37,558 nt of DNA from an uncultured Aquimarina sp. (GTDB taxonomy: Bacteria; Bacteroidota; Bacteroidia; Flavobacteriales; Flavobacteriaceae). Location: NCBI RefSeq assembly GCF_947492965.1, contig NZ_CANLOZ010000018.1:1-37558 (forward strand), given 5' to 3'. The notes under the pieces were generated by a model. The model saw nothing but the letters and a program-made list of their open reading frames with translations, ran no database searches and had not been told where the DNA came from. Shown here one piece after another: positions 15,382 to 23,590 of this stretch (the first letter of the stretch is position 1; the number at the start of each line of letters is the position of its first letter). The position numbers were made by a program, and so were the translations under genes.

Positions 15382-16437
15382 CTAAGATTGATACGTAAAA
15401 TTTAATGTTAAGACCACTTCAAAGGATTGGTTATTATCTTCTATGTGCAAAGAATAGTTGTCGGCATATAGTAAATCTAATCTCTTTTTTACATTTTTGA
15501 AGCCAATCCCACCAATAAATTCTTCTTCGGTAAAATGATCAGGGAATTTTGAATTTTCAATCTGCATTATTAACTTATTTTGTTTTGCATTTAGATGAAT
15601 TACAATCCATGATTTTTCCGAAGAAGAAGTTCCATGTTTAAAGGCATTTTCTACAAATGGAATTAATAAAAAAGGAACAATTTTATAATCGTTATCCATT
15701 TCATAATGAAAACTAATCTCCACAAAATTACCAAACCTTAATTTTTCCAGATCCACATAATTTTTTAAATAATCTATTTCTTTACTAAGAGAAACTTTTT
15801 GGGTATTAGCCTCATATAACATATATCTCATCAATTTAGATAATTTTAATACAGCTGTCTCTGCATCATCAGATTTTTTCAGGATAAGGGCATAGAGGTT
15901 ATTTAGTGTATTGAATAAAAAATGCGGATGTACTTGATTGCGAAGTTGTATAAGTTCAGCTTCGATTTTTTCTTTTTCTAATTCTAGTGTTTTTTGTTGT
16001 GCATTATAGTAAAACCTAAAAAAAACAATTCCTAATGGAACTAATGCAGCAATATTTACATCTAAAATAGTATTTACCAATTCAGTAATAGTAAAGTACC
16101 CTTCGCTTTGCCATCCAGGAAGGTAGTTTGGTTGTACATAAAAGTAGATGATTGGTCTTTGAATACAGATACTAACGACTAACAATGTGATAACGTAGAA
16201 CATGATAAATAGTCCAAATCTTTTTGTTTTAAAAAACTTTGGGAGTAATATATAGATGGAAATATAAACCAATAACATTCTTGCAGGTAAGCTAAATGTT
16301 TGTATAGTAAATGACCTTGCGTAGTCATTATCGTAAGTACCCCAAGTAATACCAAAAAATATGATTAAACCAACCCAATAAAGAATATGTCTAAGAATCT
16401 TATTAGAAAATATTTTTTTTATCAGCATATGCTTCAT
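15382..16437 (-). CDS. LytS/YehU-type sensor histidine kinase (second pair)
   Basis: This 351-residue kinase has four hydrophobic segments (about 18-35, 48-67, 76-100 and 122-143). A short coiled linker (145-165) and the His_kinase domain follow, with H170 in VHPHFLFNTLNNLYAL. The C-terminal ATP-binding region shows FVENAFKHG and GGIGFKNVKKRL. It lacks a dedicated external sensor domain. The first gene of the pair, it faces away from the GH13 gene across a 322-base gap. It is paralogous to the kinase at 1406-2494, with matching order and motifs. Confidence 0.92.
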   Translation of the reverse strand: MKHMLIKKIFSNKILRHILYWVGLIIFFGITWGTYDNDYARSFTIQTFSLPARMLLVYISIYILLPKFFKTKRFGLFIMFYVITLLVVSICIQRPIIYFYVQPNYLPGWQSEGYFTITELVNTILDVNIAALVPLGIVFFRFYYNAQQKTLELEKEKIEAELIQLRNQVHPHFLFNTLNNLYALILKKSDDAETAVLKLSKLMRYMLYEANTQKVSLSKEIDYLKNYVDLEKLRFGNFVEISFHYEMDNDYKIVPFLLIPFVENAFKHGTSSSEKSWIVIHLNAKQNKLIMQIENSKFPDHFTEEEFIGGIGFKNVKKRLDLLYADNYSLHIEDNNQSFEVVLTLNFTYQS

Positions 16438-16759
16438 ATTTCATTTGAACTAATTAACTAAAATCTAAAAAAAATCAAAGATTTAATAAAAATCAGTACG
16501 GATAACCTTTAATCTTATACAAACAACACCTCTTTCTCAAGATTCAACGAAAATAGTATATAGTTAATAGTGCATACGGTATTCGTAGTTTTCTGTCCCT
16601 ATCATAAAATCATTCGTATAACAAAATTGATAATAGTTTAAAAAGCTCATTTATTGAAGATGAAATAATTAAAAACTTCATTTTAAATGGATGCTCATAA
16701 CTGTTGTTTTAAAGTTGGATTGGTCCATTTCTTTTGAACACTAAAACAATTTACAAACG
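16438..16759. promoter_or_regulatory. Divergent control region between kinase and cyclomaltodextrinase genes
   Basis: This 322-base gap has no coding frame that I can support. For the plus-strand gene the best promoter candidate is TTG at 16704-16706 and TTCTTTTG at 16729-16736, 22 bases apart with one mismatch from TAnnTTTG. For the minus-strand kinase a weak box (AATCTTTG) lies near 16475-16485. No strong hairpin or repeat was found. Confidence 0.35.
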
Positions 16760-18610
16760 ATGAAAACTTTTTCAAAGAAAACTCTCCTATTGTTGAGTAC
16801 ACTATTATTGGTCTCTATAAGTGTTTTATCTCAAAAGGTAAAACAACTGGATCATGTAGAACCGCCTTTTTGGTGGGTAGATATGGTAAATCCTGATGTA
16901 CAACTGTTGATACACGGGAAAAATGTAGCAGATTTTGATGTTTTAATATCTAATAAAAATGTTGAGTTAAGAAGCGTAAACAAGGTGGCTAATAAGAATT
17001 ATCTATTTTTAAATCTTACCATTTCAAAGAAAGCCACACCAGGAGATGTAATTATAAAATTCGAAAATGGGAAAGAAAATTTTGAATATGCTTATGAACT
17101 AAAGCCAAAACCACAAAGAGTTCATAATGGTCAGGCAGTTACATCAGAAGACGTTATATATCTTATTACTCCAGATCGTTTTGCAAATGGAGATATCACC
17201 AATGACTCTACGGATGACACCTTGGAAAAAGTAGATAGAGATAATGAAAATGGAAGACATGGAGGAGATTTACAGGGTGTTTTGGATAACTTAACATACA
17301 TAGAAGAATTAGGAGCTACTACATTATGGTTGAATCCAGTTTTAGAAAATGATCAACCTGCATATTCTTATCATGGATATGGAATTTCTGATTTTTATAA
17401 AACAGATACGCGATTTGGAAGCAATGAAGATTATAAAAAAATCGTAGATGTTTCTCATAAAAAGGGAATGAAAGTAATTATGGATCAGGTGTTTAATCAT
17501 TGTGGTTCTGGACATTGGTGGATGAATGATTTGCCATCTAAAGATTGGTTAAATCAGTGGGATACTTTTACAAGAAGTAATTTTACCAATATCGCTTCTT
17601 CTGATCCATATGTGTCGCCTGATGATTATGAACTATTAACTAGAGGTTGGTTTGATAAGAACTTACCAGACCTGAATCTAGAGAATACCTTTTTAGAAAC
17701 CTATATGATACAAAACTCTATTTGGTGGGTTACTTATGCTGGTATTGATGGAATCCGATTGGATACCTATCCGTATCCAAGTAAACATGCTATGTCTAAC
17801 TGGATGAAAGCATTAACTACAGAATACCCAGGTTTTTATATGGTCGCAGAAACATGGGCTGAAAGAGCTTCTTATCTGTCATATTGGAATAATGATAAGT
17901 CAAATAGAGATGGATATACTCCTCATGTTAGTAGCATTAGTGATTATGCTTTATATTACTCTATAATTAGAGCTTTTGGAAAAGATGGTGACATCTCGGA
18001 ATTGTATAAGACCTTAGCAGAGGATTTTGTGTATGGAAATGCTGCAAATAACAAAGTTTTCAATGGAAATCATGATGTTGATCGTTTATTAGCTTTATTG
18101 AATGAAAATGTAGACAAGCTAAAACTTAGTATGGTTTTTACATTAACTACACGAGGAATACCTCAAATTTATTATGGAGATGAGATTTTAATGAAAAACA
18201 GACGTCCCGATGGAAAAGTAAGGCAAGATTTTCCTGGTGGCTGGAAAAGTGATAAAAGAAATGCTTTTACAAAAGAGGGTAGAACAGCGGAAGAAGAAGC
18301 AGTATTTAACTATATCAAGACAATTCTAAATTGGAGAAAAACAGCATCTTCTATACATAATGGGAAATTAACTCATTATCAACCTAGGGATAACGTGTAT
18401 GTATATTTTAGATATACAGAAACCGAAAACACCATGATCATCATAAATAATAGTAACAAGAATTATAATGATTTTGATTTAAAACGTTTTGGGAAGTCGC
18501 TAAATGGATATACTAGTGGAAAGGATATTATAAATAATAAGTTGATTAGCAATCTTGATCACATTGCAATATCCAAAAATTCTGCATTGATTATAGAACT
18601 TATAAAATAG
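16760..18610 (+). CDS. Secreted cyclomaltodextrinase/neopullulanase-type GH13 alpha-glucan hydrolase
   Basis: This 616-residue protein has a signal peptide (ending near VLSQ, residue 25). An N-terminal beta domain (about 28-118, with HVEPPFWWVDMVNP) is typical of the cyclomaltodextrinase N-domain. A GH13 barrel follows (about 130-530), then a small C-terminal beta domain. Catalytic signatures are intact: DQVFNH (242-247), GIRLDTY with nucleophile D335, acid/base E364 (MVAETW) and GNHDVDR with D439. Family members open cyclodextrins or cut maltodextrin and pullulan, as SusA does in Bacteroides. No SusC/SusD genes are adjacent. It is read as a single gene ending in a long hairpin, divergent from the second kinase/regulator pair. 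Confidence 0.92.
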   Translation: MKTFSKKTLLLLSTLLLVSISVLSQKVKQLDHVEPPFWWVDMVNPDVQLLIHGKNVADFDVLISNKNVELRSVNKVANKNYLFLNLTISKKATPGDVIIKFENGKENFEYAYELKPKPQRVHNGQAVTSEDVIYLITPDRFANGDITNDSTDDTLEKVDRDNENGRHGGDLQGVLDNLTYIEELGATTLWLNPVLENDQPAYSYHGYGISDFYKTDTRFGSNEDYKKIVDVSHKKGMKVIMDQVFNHCGSGHWWMNDLPSKDWLNQWDTFTRSNFTNIASSDPYVSPDDYELLTRGWFDKNLPDLNLENTFLETYMIQNSIWWVTYAGIDGIRLDTYPYPSKHAMSNWMKALTTEYPGFYMVAETWAERASYLSYWNNDKSNRDGYTPHVSSISDYALYYSIIRAFGKDGDISELYKTLAEDFVYGNAANNKVFNGNHDVDRLLALLNENVDKLKLSMVFTLTTRGIPQIYYGDEILMKNRRPDGKVRQDFPGGWKSDKRNAFTKEGRTAEEEAVFNYIKTILNWRKTASSIHNGKLTHYQPRDNVYVYFRYTETENTMIIINNSNKNYNDFDLKRFGKSLNGYTSGKDIINNKLISNLDHIAISKNSALIIELIK

Positions 18611-18659
18611 TAAATCTTATGAAAGAAGTATTAGGGAGATAGAGATGAATCTTTAGAGT

Positions 18660-18713
18660 AACAAATTCAGTTTTTGATACCTTAAAACGAGATTGTCAAA
18701 AACTGAATTTGTT
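18660..18713 (+). terminator. Long AT-rich hairpin terminator after the GH13 gene
   Basis: AACAAATTCAGTTTTTGA (18660-18677) has a perfect 18-base complement at 18696-18713, and one wobble and one A-T pair extend it towards a loop of about 14 bases. The stem is unusually long and AT-rich, and the 3' side runs into TTTATATAT. It probably stops the GH13 transcript and might also act on convergent transcription from the right. Confidence 0.65.
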
Positions 18714-18823
18714 TATATATCCAACTACTATGTTGGTAGTTATTATTTAAAAACTTTATTGCCCAAATACTCTAAATTCATAGTAGTTATTTGGGATACC
18801 TCTTTAATTACAACAGGAATTGT

Positions 18824-19192
18824 TTATTCAGATTCTATTTCCTCGAGATCTCCTTCAATTTCTTCTAGCTCACTTTCAATTTCCTTGAGTTCCTCGATAG
18901 CCTCTTCTTTACTTTGTTCTTCCTTCTGTTGAAACTCAGTATCCACAGCAACTTCATCTTTTACCCAAAAAGATTTAGAGCCACTAGCAATAGCCACTAA
19001 TATTCCTATTGTTAGAAAGAGTATTGATAATTTTTGGGGTTTATCATTTTTTTTGGAGAAATAATAAGCTCCAAATCCAGCAATAAGCGCAACAACTCCT
19101 GGTAAAACTCCAATTGTTCCAAAAGGAAGTATTGCCATAATAATCCCTAGAAAAGCTGCAATTGCTGCAACTGATAATAATACAATTCTCAT
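18824..19192 (-). CDS. Small membrane protein with acidic coiled-coil tail, function unknown
   Basis: This 122-residue protein has two or three hydrophobic segments in its first 75 residues (about 3-22, 28-48 and 57-74), with a basic loop SKKNDKPQK between the second and third. A strongly acidic, Glu-rich tail follows (about 90-122, repeating ELEEIEGDLEEIES) and is likely a short coiled coil. No enzyme motif is visible. It starts 2 bases after the stop of the DUF3108 gene, so the pair forms a transcription unit. Confidence 0.7.
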   Translation of the reverse strand: MRIVLLSVAAIAAFLGIIMAILPFGTIGVLPGVVALIAGFGAYYFSKKNDKPQKLSILFLTIGILVAIASGSKSFWVKDEVAVDTEFQQKEEQSKEEAIEELKEIESELEEIEGDLEEIESE

Positions 19193-19194
19193 GA

Positions 19195-19962
19195 TTAATT
19201 TTTTAAACCAGAAGCCTGAGTTAAGGTTAATTGACCTGTACCAGCCGGAATACTAAATTTAATTAGCACGGGAACCTTATTCGCATCTGCGGTAAGATAT
19301 ACAATATTTTTATTAGTTCCTTTAAGCTGATTATTATTTACAGCTATTTTGTAACATTCTTTACTACCCATTGTTTTGGTATTGATTGTTTCTTTACCAA
19401 GTAGTTTTAGATATGCAGTTTGAGGTTTTCTATCAAACAATATGGTTATTTTTTGATTCGTACCAACAGGAGCCTTTTCAATATCCATGTTTCGGATATG
19501 GTATAATGTAGAAACTACGTCATAAGTGTTAGAACCCATTTTCAGCGTTTTGGTATTAGGTTCCTTTTTCTTTTGCATAGTAGCTTTTATAGTTCCTTTC
19601 TTATAACTATAAACATATTTTTCTTTTTTGATGTAACCACCTTCATTGATATCCCTTTTGTATAAATACGGTTTCAAGTTACCAGGATTAACATAAGCTT
19701 CATATACATCTCTGATCTTAAAAAAAGAATCCCACTTAGAATACGTAGCGGCATTACATTTCAAGCGCAGGTAATTACTCTTTCCAGTATTTACCCTTGT
19801 CGTTTGCATGGTTACTTGAGCTAAGTTGGTTAATAGCCCTGACATATTATAAGAAGCTGTATATACTAATTTTTCATTTTCTCCAATAGAAGTATTGGAT
19901 TTATTTTGTGCATTTGCAGTTATAAAAGAAAGAAAAAGTACGAGGATAGATAATTTTCTCAT
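19195..19962 (-). CDS. DUF3108 domain-containing exported protein
   Basis: This 255-residue protein has a signal peptide (MRKLSILVLFLSFITANAQ). The mature part fits DUF3108: it opens with GEKLVYTASYNM-like strands (ENEKLVYTASYNMSG), continues through DVYEAYVNPGNLKPYLYKRDI, and ends in a beta-rich region (VYLTADANKVPVLIKF). DUF3108 proteins are periplasmic or outer-membrane-associated and have no firmly known activity. It is paired with the downstream small membrane protein (2-base gap) and separated from the OmpA gene by a strong terminator, so it probably has its own promoter in 19963-20055. Confidence 0.82.
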   Translation of the reverse strand: MRKLSILVLFLSFITANAQNKSNTSIGENEKLVYTASYNMSGLLTNLAQVTMQTTRVNTGKSNYLRLKCNAATYSKWDSFFKIRDVYEAYVNPGNLKPYLYKRDINEGGYIKKEKYVYSYKKGTIKATMQKKKEPNTKTLKMGSNTYDVVSTLYHIRNMDIEKAPVGTNQKITILFDRKPQTAYLKLLGKETINTKTMGSKECYKIAVNNNQLKGTNKNIVYLTADANKVPVLIKFSIPAGTGQLTLTQASGLKN

Positions 19963-20055
19963 TATATTTTATAAATATGAATTGATTTCTAAATAATTAA
20001 GTTTTCGGTTGATTTAGATTCAATTTTTATACCAATTTGTTTTCTACAAAATTAA

Positions 20056-20087
20056 AAAAAGGGTTAACGTAACGATTAACCCTTTTT
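20056..20087. terminator. Rho-independent terminator of the OmpA-family gene
   Basis: AAAAAGGGTTAA (20056-20067) pairs perfectly with TTAACCCTTTTT (20076-20087) around an 8-base loop. It lies 20 bases past the stop of the minus-strand OmpA gene, and its A- and T-runs make it bidirectional. Confidence 0.85.
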
Positions 20088-20107
20088 CAAAAATACTTTA
20101 TTATTTT

Positions 20108-20974
20108 TTAGTTACCACCTTCAGTAGCCTTTTTCATACCATCTTCTATCATATTATAGAATTGATCAAGCTTAGGTAGTACAACTATTCTAGTACGTCT
20201 ATTTTTAGATCTATTGGCAGCTGAAGAGTTATCTGCTACTGGGATATAATAACTACGTCCTGCAGCTGTCATCCTTTTTGGATCTACACCAAATTCGTTT
20301 TGTAAAACTCTCACAACAGATGTAGCTCTTTTCACACTTAGATCCCAGTTATCTAATAAAACTTTGTTTTTAATAGGCACATTATCAGTATGTCCTTCTA
20401 CTAAAAATTCGATGTCTGGTTTGTCATTAACTACTTTAGCTACTTTTCCTAATACTTCTTTTGCCCTGGTAGAAACGTTATAGCTTCCACTCTTAAATAA
20501 AAGTTTATCAGAAATAGAAACATATACTACACCTTTTTCTACATTTACCTCAATATCTTCATCTGCTAAGTTTCCAAGTGCTCCTTTTAAACTTGTTACT
20601 AAGGCTAGTGTAACAGAATCTTTCTTATTTAAAGCGTCGTTCATAGTCTTGATCTGAAGATCTTTTTCTTTAATACTTTCTAAAGATCTTTCTAAGTTTT
20701 CTGCTTCTTTTGTTGATAAAGTTGCAAGATTACCAACGTTATTTAATAGAGCAGAGTTTTGATTTTTAAGATTGTTTACTTGATCTCTTAAAACCTTAAG
20801 TTCAGAACTCTCGCTAGCTTTTTCTTCTAAACAGCTATTTAATTTTACTGTGGCTGTATTTAATAAATCTTGTGTTTCTTTTTGTTTGGCTTCTAAATCC
20901 GCATATTTCTTCTGTGATACACAAGAAGATAATAAAACAGCCATAGAAGCTCCGATAATCATTGCTTTTTTCAT
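20108..20974 (-). CDS. OmpA/MotB-domain peptidoglycan-binding lipoprotein
   Basis: This 288-residue lipoprotein (lipobox LLSSC, Cys18) has a long helical coiled-coil region (about 25-120, with many Glu, Lys, Gln and Asn). A C-terminal OmpA domain follows (about 150-275). The peptidoglycan-binding motif is visible as GHTDNVPI and NRRTRIVV, which supply the Asp and Arg that hold diaminopimelate. Such proteins tether the outer membrane to the cell wall. It has its own terminator and a TAnnTTTG promoter box upstream, so it is a single-gene unit. Confidence 0.9.
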   Translation of the reverse strand: MKKAMIIGASMAVLLSSCVSQKKYADLEAKQKETQDLLNTATVKLNSCLEEKASESSELKVLRDQVNNLKNQNSALLNNVGNLATLSTKEAENLERSLESIKEKDLQIKTMNDALNKKDSVTLALVTSLKGALGNLADEDIEVNVEKGVVYVSISDKLLFKSGSYNVSTRAKEVLGKVAKVVNDKPDIEFLVEGHTDNVPIKNKVLLDNWDLSVKRATSVVRVLQNEFGVDPKRMTAAGRSYYIPVADNSSAANRSKNRRTRIVVLPKLDQFYNMIEDGMKKATEGGN

Positions 20975-21014
20975 TAGAAAACGTGTTTTTAGTCTTATTC
21001 CGGTTATAGAGACT

Positions 21015-21022
21015 CAAAATTA
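21015..21022 (-). promoter_or_regulatory. Promoter -7 box for the OmpA-family gene
   Basis: On the minus strand TAATTTTG matches TAnnTTTG, about 40 bases before the ATG at 20974. No -33 TTG at ideal spacing was seen. Confidence 0.45.
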
Positions 21023-21075
21023 TTAAAATTGTGACGTAATGTCCTTGTATTAACAATTATTTAATCAATATAACC

Positions 21076-22068
21076 TTACAAATGGTTAAATAGTTTTTTA
21101 TTCAAGATATAATACTGCCATACAACGGAAGAAATAGTATAATATTTCCTTTTAGCCCCTGATTTTTTGCGTTTTTTAACAAAAGTTGGCAGTTTTTTGT
21201 AAAAGCTGAAATGTGCTTTAAGAATTGCTAGGCAATGAGAGGTTTTTCCTTCAAATACAAATTTTAAAGCTGCGATTCCATCTAACAAAAGTCTTGCAAA
21301 TATAATGAACCAGCCATACATTCCAGAAGTATTTTTTAGAATCATTAATAAATTATTTCTGAAATTAAGAAATGTTTTTCGTGGATTCATTACATCCAGT
21401 GTAGCGCCACCTAAATGGAATACTTTAGACTGTCCTGCGTATTTGATCTGATAACCACTATTTTGTATTCGCCAACAAAGATCTATTTCTTCTTGATGTG
21501 CAAAAAAATCTTCATCCAAACCTTCCATTTCTTCGAAAACATTTCGCCTAATAAAAAGACAAGCTCCGCTAGCCCAAAATATTTCCCGGTCATCGTCATA
21601 CTGTCCTAGATCTTCTTCTAGCGTGTCAAAAATTCTTCCTCGACAGTATGGATATCCAAATTGATCAATAAATCCACCAGCGGCCCCAGCATATTCAAAG
21701 TAATTTTTCTTCTTGTAATCAAGAATTTTAGGTTGAACTGCTGCAACCTTTTCAGAAGCTTTAAAGGTATTAATTACAGGAGTAAGCCAACCTTCAGAAA
21801 CTTCTACATCACTATTTAATAAACAGTAGATATCTGCATCAATTTTTGTTAACGCGTCATTATAACCTTTAGCATAACCTCCATTTACTTCGTTTTGTAC
21901 AACGGTGACTTCTGGATAAGAAGTATGCAAGTAGCTTACTGAATCATCAGTAGATGCATTGTCAGCAACGTAGACTTTTGCTTCTTTAGAATATTTTAAA
22001 ACCGAAGGTAGAAATTGCTCTAATAAGGAGCGTCCATTCCAATTTAATATGACGATAGCTATTTTCAC
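21076..22068 (-). CDS. GT2-family glycosyltransferase
   Basis: This 330-residue enzyme has a GT-A fold start (MKIAIVILNWNG), nucleotide-binding VADNASTDDS (D36), and LLNSDVEVSEGW (85-87 NSD) in place of DxD. The acceptor-side motif EIDLCWRIQNSGYQIKYA is of the rhamnosyltransferase-like GT2 type. A hydrophobic stretch near residues 255-275 may bind it to the membrane, as in enzymes that build cell-surface glycans. No other polysaccharide synthesis gene is adjacent, so acceptor and donor are unknown. It is 33 bases below the HsdR-N-like gene on the same strand. Confidence 0.9.
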   Translation of the reverse strand: MKIAIVILNWNGRSLLEQFLPSVLKYSKEAKVYVADNASTDDSVSYLHTSYPEVTVVQNEVNGGYAKGYNDALTKIDADIYCLLNSDVEVSEGWLTPVINTFKASEKVAAVQPKILDYKKKNYFEYAGAAGGFIDQFGYPYCRGRIFDTLEEDLGQYDDDREIFWASGACLFIRRNVFEEMEGLDEDFFAHQEEIDLCWRIQNSGYQIKYAGQSKVFHLGGATLDVMNPRKTFLNFRNNLLMILKNTSGMYGWFIIFARLLLDGIAALKFVFEGKTSHCLAILKAHFSFYKKLPTFVKKRKKSGAKRKYYTISSVVWQYYILNKKLFNHL

Positions 22069-22101
22069 AGGTGCAAATTAAAAAGAAATAATACTAAATA
22101 A

Positions 22102-22545
22102 CTATTTATAATCAGGAATATCCTTTAAGAAACTATACCGTTTTTCTGCATAATCCAACTGACAATAATAATGATTCATCCCATTAGTGATCATAAGATA
22201 TTCTGCATTAAGCGCCAGGTTGTAACGAGCGATTTGATCAAAAACTTGTTGTGTGATTTTTACAGTAGGGGATTTACATTCTATGATTAAATAAATACTA
22301 CCATCTGGATTAAAAATGATAATATCATAACGCTTATTTAAATCATTTACCTTAATTAGTTTCTCCACATTAATTAAGCTTTCCGGGTATTTTTTGTTTT
22401 CTATTAGATACTGAATAGTATGCTGTCGAACCCATTCTTCTGGATTAAGGATGATGAATTTTTTGCGAATTCTGTCGAAAATAGAAATTTTATTTTCGCT
22501 ACTTTTGAATCGAAATTGATATGCTGGAAAATTAAGCTTTTGCAT
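22102..22545 (-). CDS. HsdR N-terminal-like PD-(D/E)xK nuclease-fold protein
   Basis: This 147-residue protein is made only of the small nuclease-fold domain seen at the N-terminus of type I restriction HsdR subunits. The catalytic core pattern is visible: D74 in RYDIIIFNPDG, then E89-x-K91 in LIIECKSP. There is no helicase part and no HsdM or HsdS gene nearby, so it is not a restriction system. Stand-alone proteins of this kind are widespread in Bacteroidota and commonly sit beside holA, as here (26 bases, divergent). A role in DNA maintenance is possible but unproven. Confidence 0.85.
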   Translation of the reverse strand: MQKLNFPAYQFRFKSSENKISIFDRIRKKFIILNPEEWVRQHTIQYLIENKKYPESLINVEKLIKVNDLNKRYDIIIFNPDGSIYLIIECKSPTVKITQQVFDQIARYNLALNAEYLMITNGMNHYYCQLDYAEKRYSFLKDIPDYK

Positions 22546-22571
22546 ACCACAAATTTGATGATTTTTTCTGA

Positions 22572-23576
22572 ATGGATGAAGTAAAACAGATCGTAAGCGA
22601 TATAAAAAATGGAAACATTAAACCTATCTATTTTCTAATGGGAGAGGAACCCTATTATATAGATAAGATTTCTGAGTATATCGATAAAAATGTTTTAGCC
22701 GAAGAAGAGAAAGGATTTAATCAAATGGTTTTATATGGCCGCGATGTTACCATTGATGATATTGTTTCTAATGCAAAACGATATCCTATGATGGCAGAAC
22801 GACAGGTAGTTATTGTAAAGGAAGCTCAAGATCTATCGAGAACAATAGAAAAATTAGCAGACTATGCTGAGAATCCTCAGATGACAACGGTTTTAGTCGT
22901 TTGTTATAAGTATAAGAAGATAGATAAGCGAAAGAAGTTATATAAAATTGTTGCTAAAAATGGTGTGATTTACGAAAGCAAGAAATTGTACGAAAATCAG
23001 GTTGCAGATTGGATTAGAAGAGTGTTAGCGGGATCTAAATATACCATAGATCCCAAAGCATCGCAAATGTTAGTAGAGTTTTTAGGGACTGATCTCAACA
23101 AGATCAATAATGAATTAGAGAAGTTAAAATTAATTATACCTAAAGGTCAACCCATTACGGCGGATCAAATAGAGGAGAATATTGGGATTAGTAAGGAGTT
23201 CAATAATTTCGAACTCCGAAAGGCTATAGGAACCCGAGATATTGTTAAAGCACATAGAATTATCAATTATTTTGCTCAGAATCCAAAGGATAATCCACTG
23301 GTAGTTACTATTTCGTTACTGTATAGTTTTTTCTCTCAGGTGCTACAATATCATGGTTTAGCAGATAAATCACAGCGTAGTGTAGCCAGTGCATTAAAAA
23401 TAAACCCTTACTTTGTTAGTGACTATTCTGATGCTAGTAGAAATTATCCAATGAAAAAAGTGAGTCAGATTATAGCACTTCTTAGAGAAGCTGATGTAAA
23501 GAGTAAAGGAGTAGGGGCAGCAAGTCTTCCTCCCGGAGATATTCTAAAAGAACTTTTGGTAAAAATTATGGGATAG
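22572..23576 (+). CDS. holA: DNA polymerase III subunit delta
   Basis: This 334-residue clamp-loader subunit has the family's opening (IKPIYFLMGEEPYYIDKIS, about 17-35), an AAA-like domain without an ATP-binding loop, and the conserved C-terminal helical region (NPLVVTISLLYSFFSQVLQYHG, about 246-267, and the closing ILKELLVKIMG). In the replisome delta opens the beta clamp for loading onto DNA. The length is usual. The start at 22572 leaves only a 26-base gap to the divergent nuclease-fold gene, where both promoters must lie. The 3' neighbour (LpxR-like) converges 14 bases away with no room for a terminator. Confidence 0.93.
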   Translation: MDEVKQIVSDIKNGNIKPIYFLMGEEPYYIDKISEYIDKNVLAEEEKGFNQMVLYGRDVTIDDIVSNAKRYPMMAERQVVIVKEAQDLSRTIEKLADYAENPQMTTVLVVCYKYKKIDKRKKLYKIVAKNGVIYESKKLYENQVADWIRRVLAGSKYTIDPKASQMLVEFLGTDLNKINNELEKLKLIIPKGQPITADQIEENIGISKEFNNFELRKAIGTRDIVKAHRIINYFAQNPKDNPLVVTISLLYSFFSQVLQYHGLADKSQRSVASALKINPYFVSDYSDASRNYPMKKVSQIIALLREADVKSKGVGAASLPPGDILKELLVKIMG

Positions 23577-23590
23577 TTTCTTCTATGCTC

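Noticed and set aside
18693..18932. 79-codon plus-strand frame ending in Ser-rich repeats
   Set aside because: The Ser-rich end is the complement of the Glu-rich tail of the minus-strand protein at 18824, and its start lies inside the terminator hairpin.
22102..22545. Type I restriction-modification system
   Set aside because: Only the small HsdR N-terminal-like nuclease fold is present. There is no helicase part, HsdM or HsdS, and this stand-alone gene beside holA is a common housekeeping arrangement in Bacteroidota.
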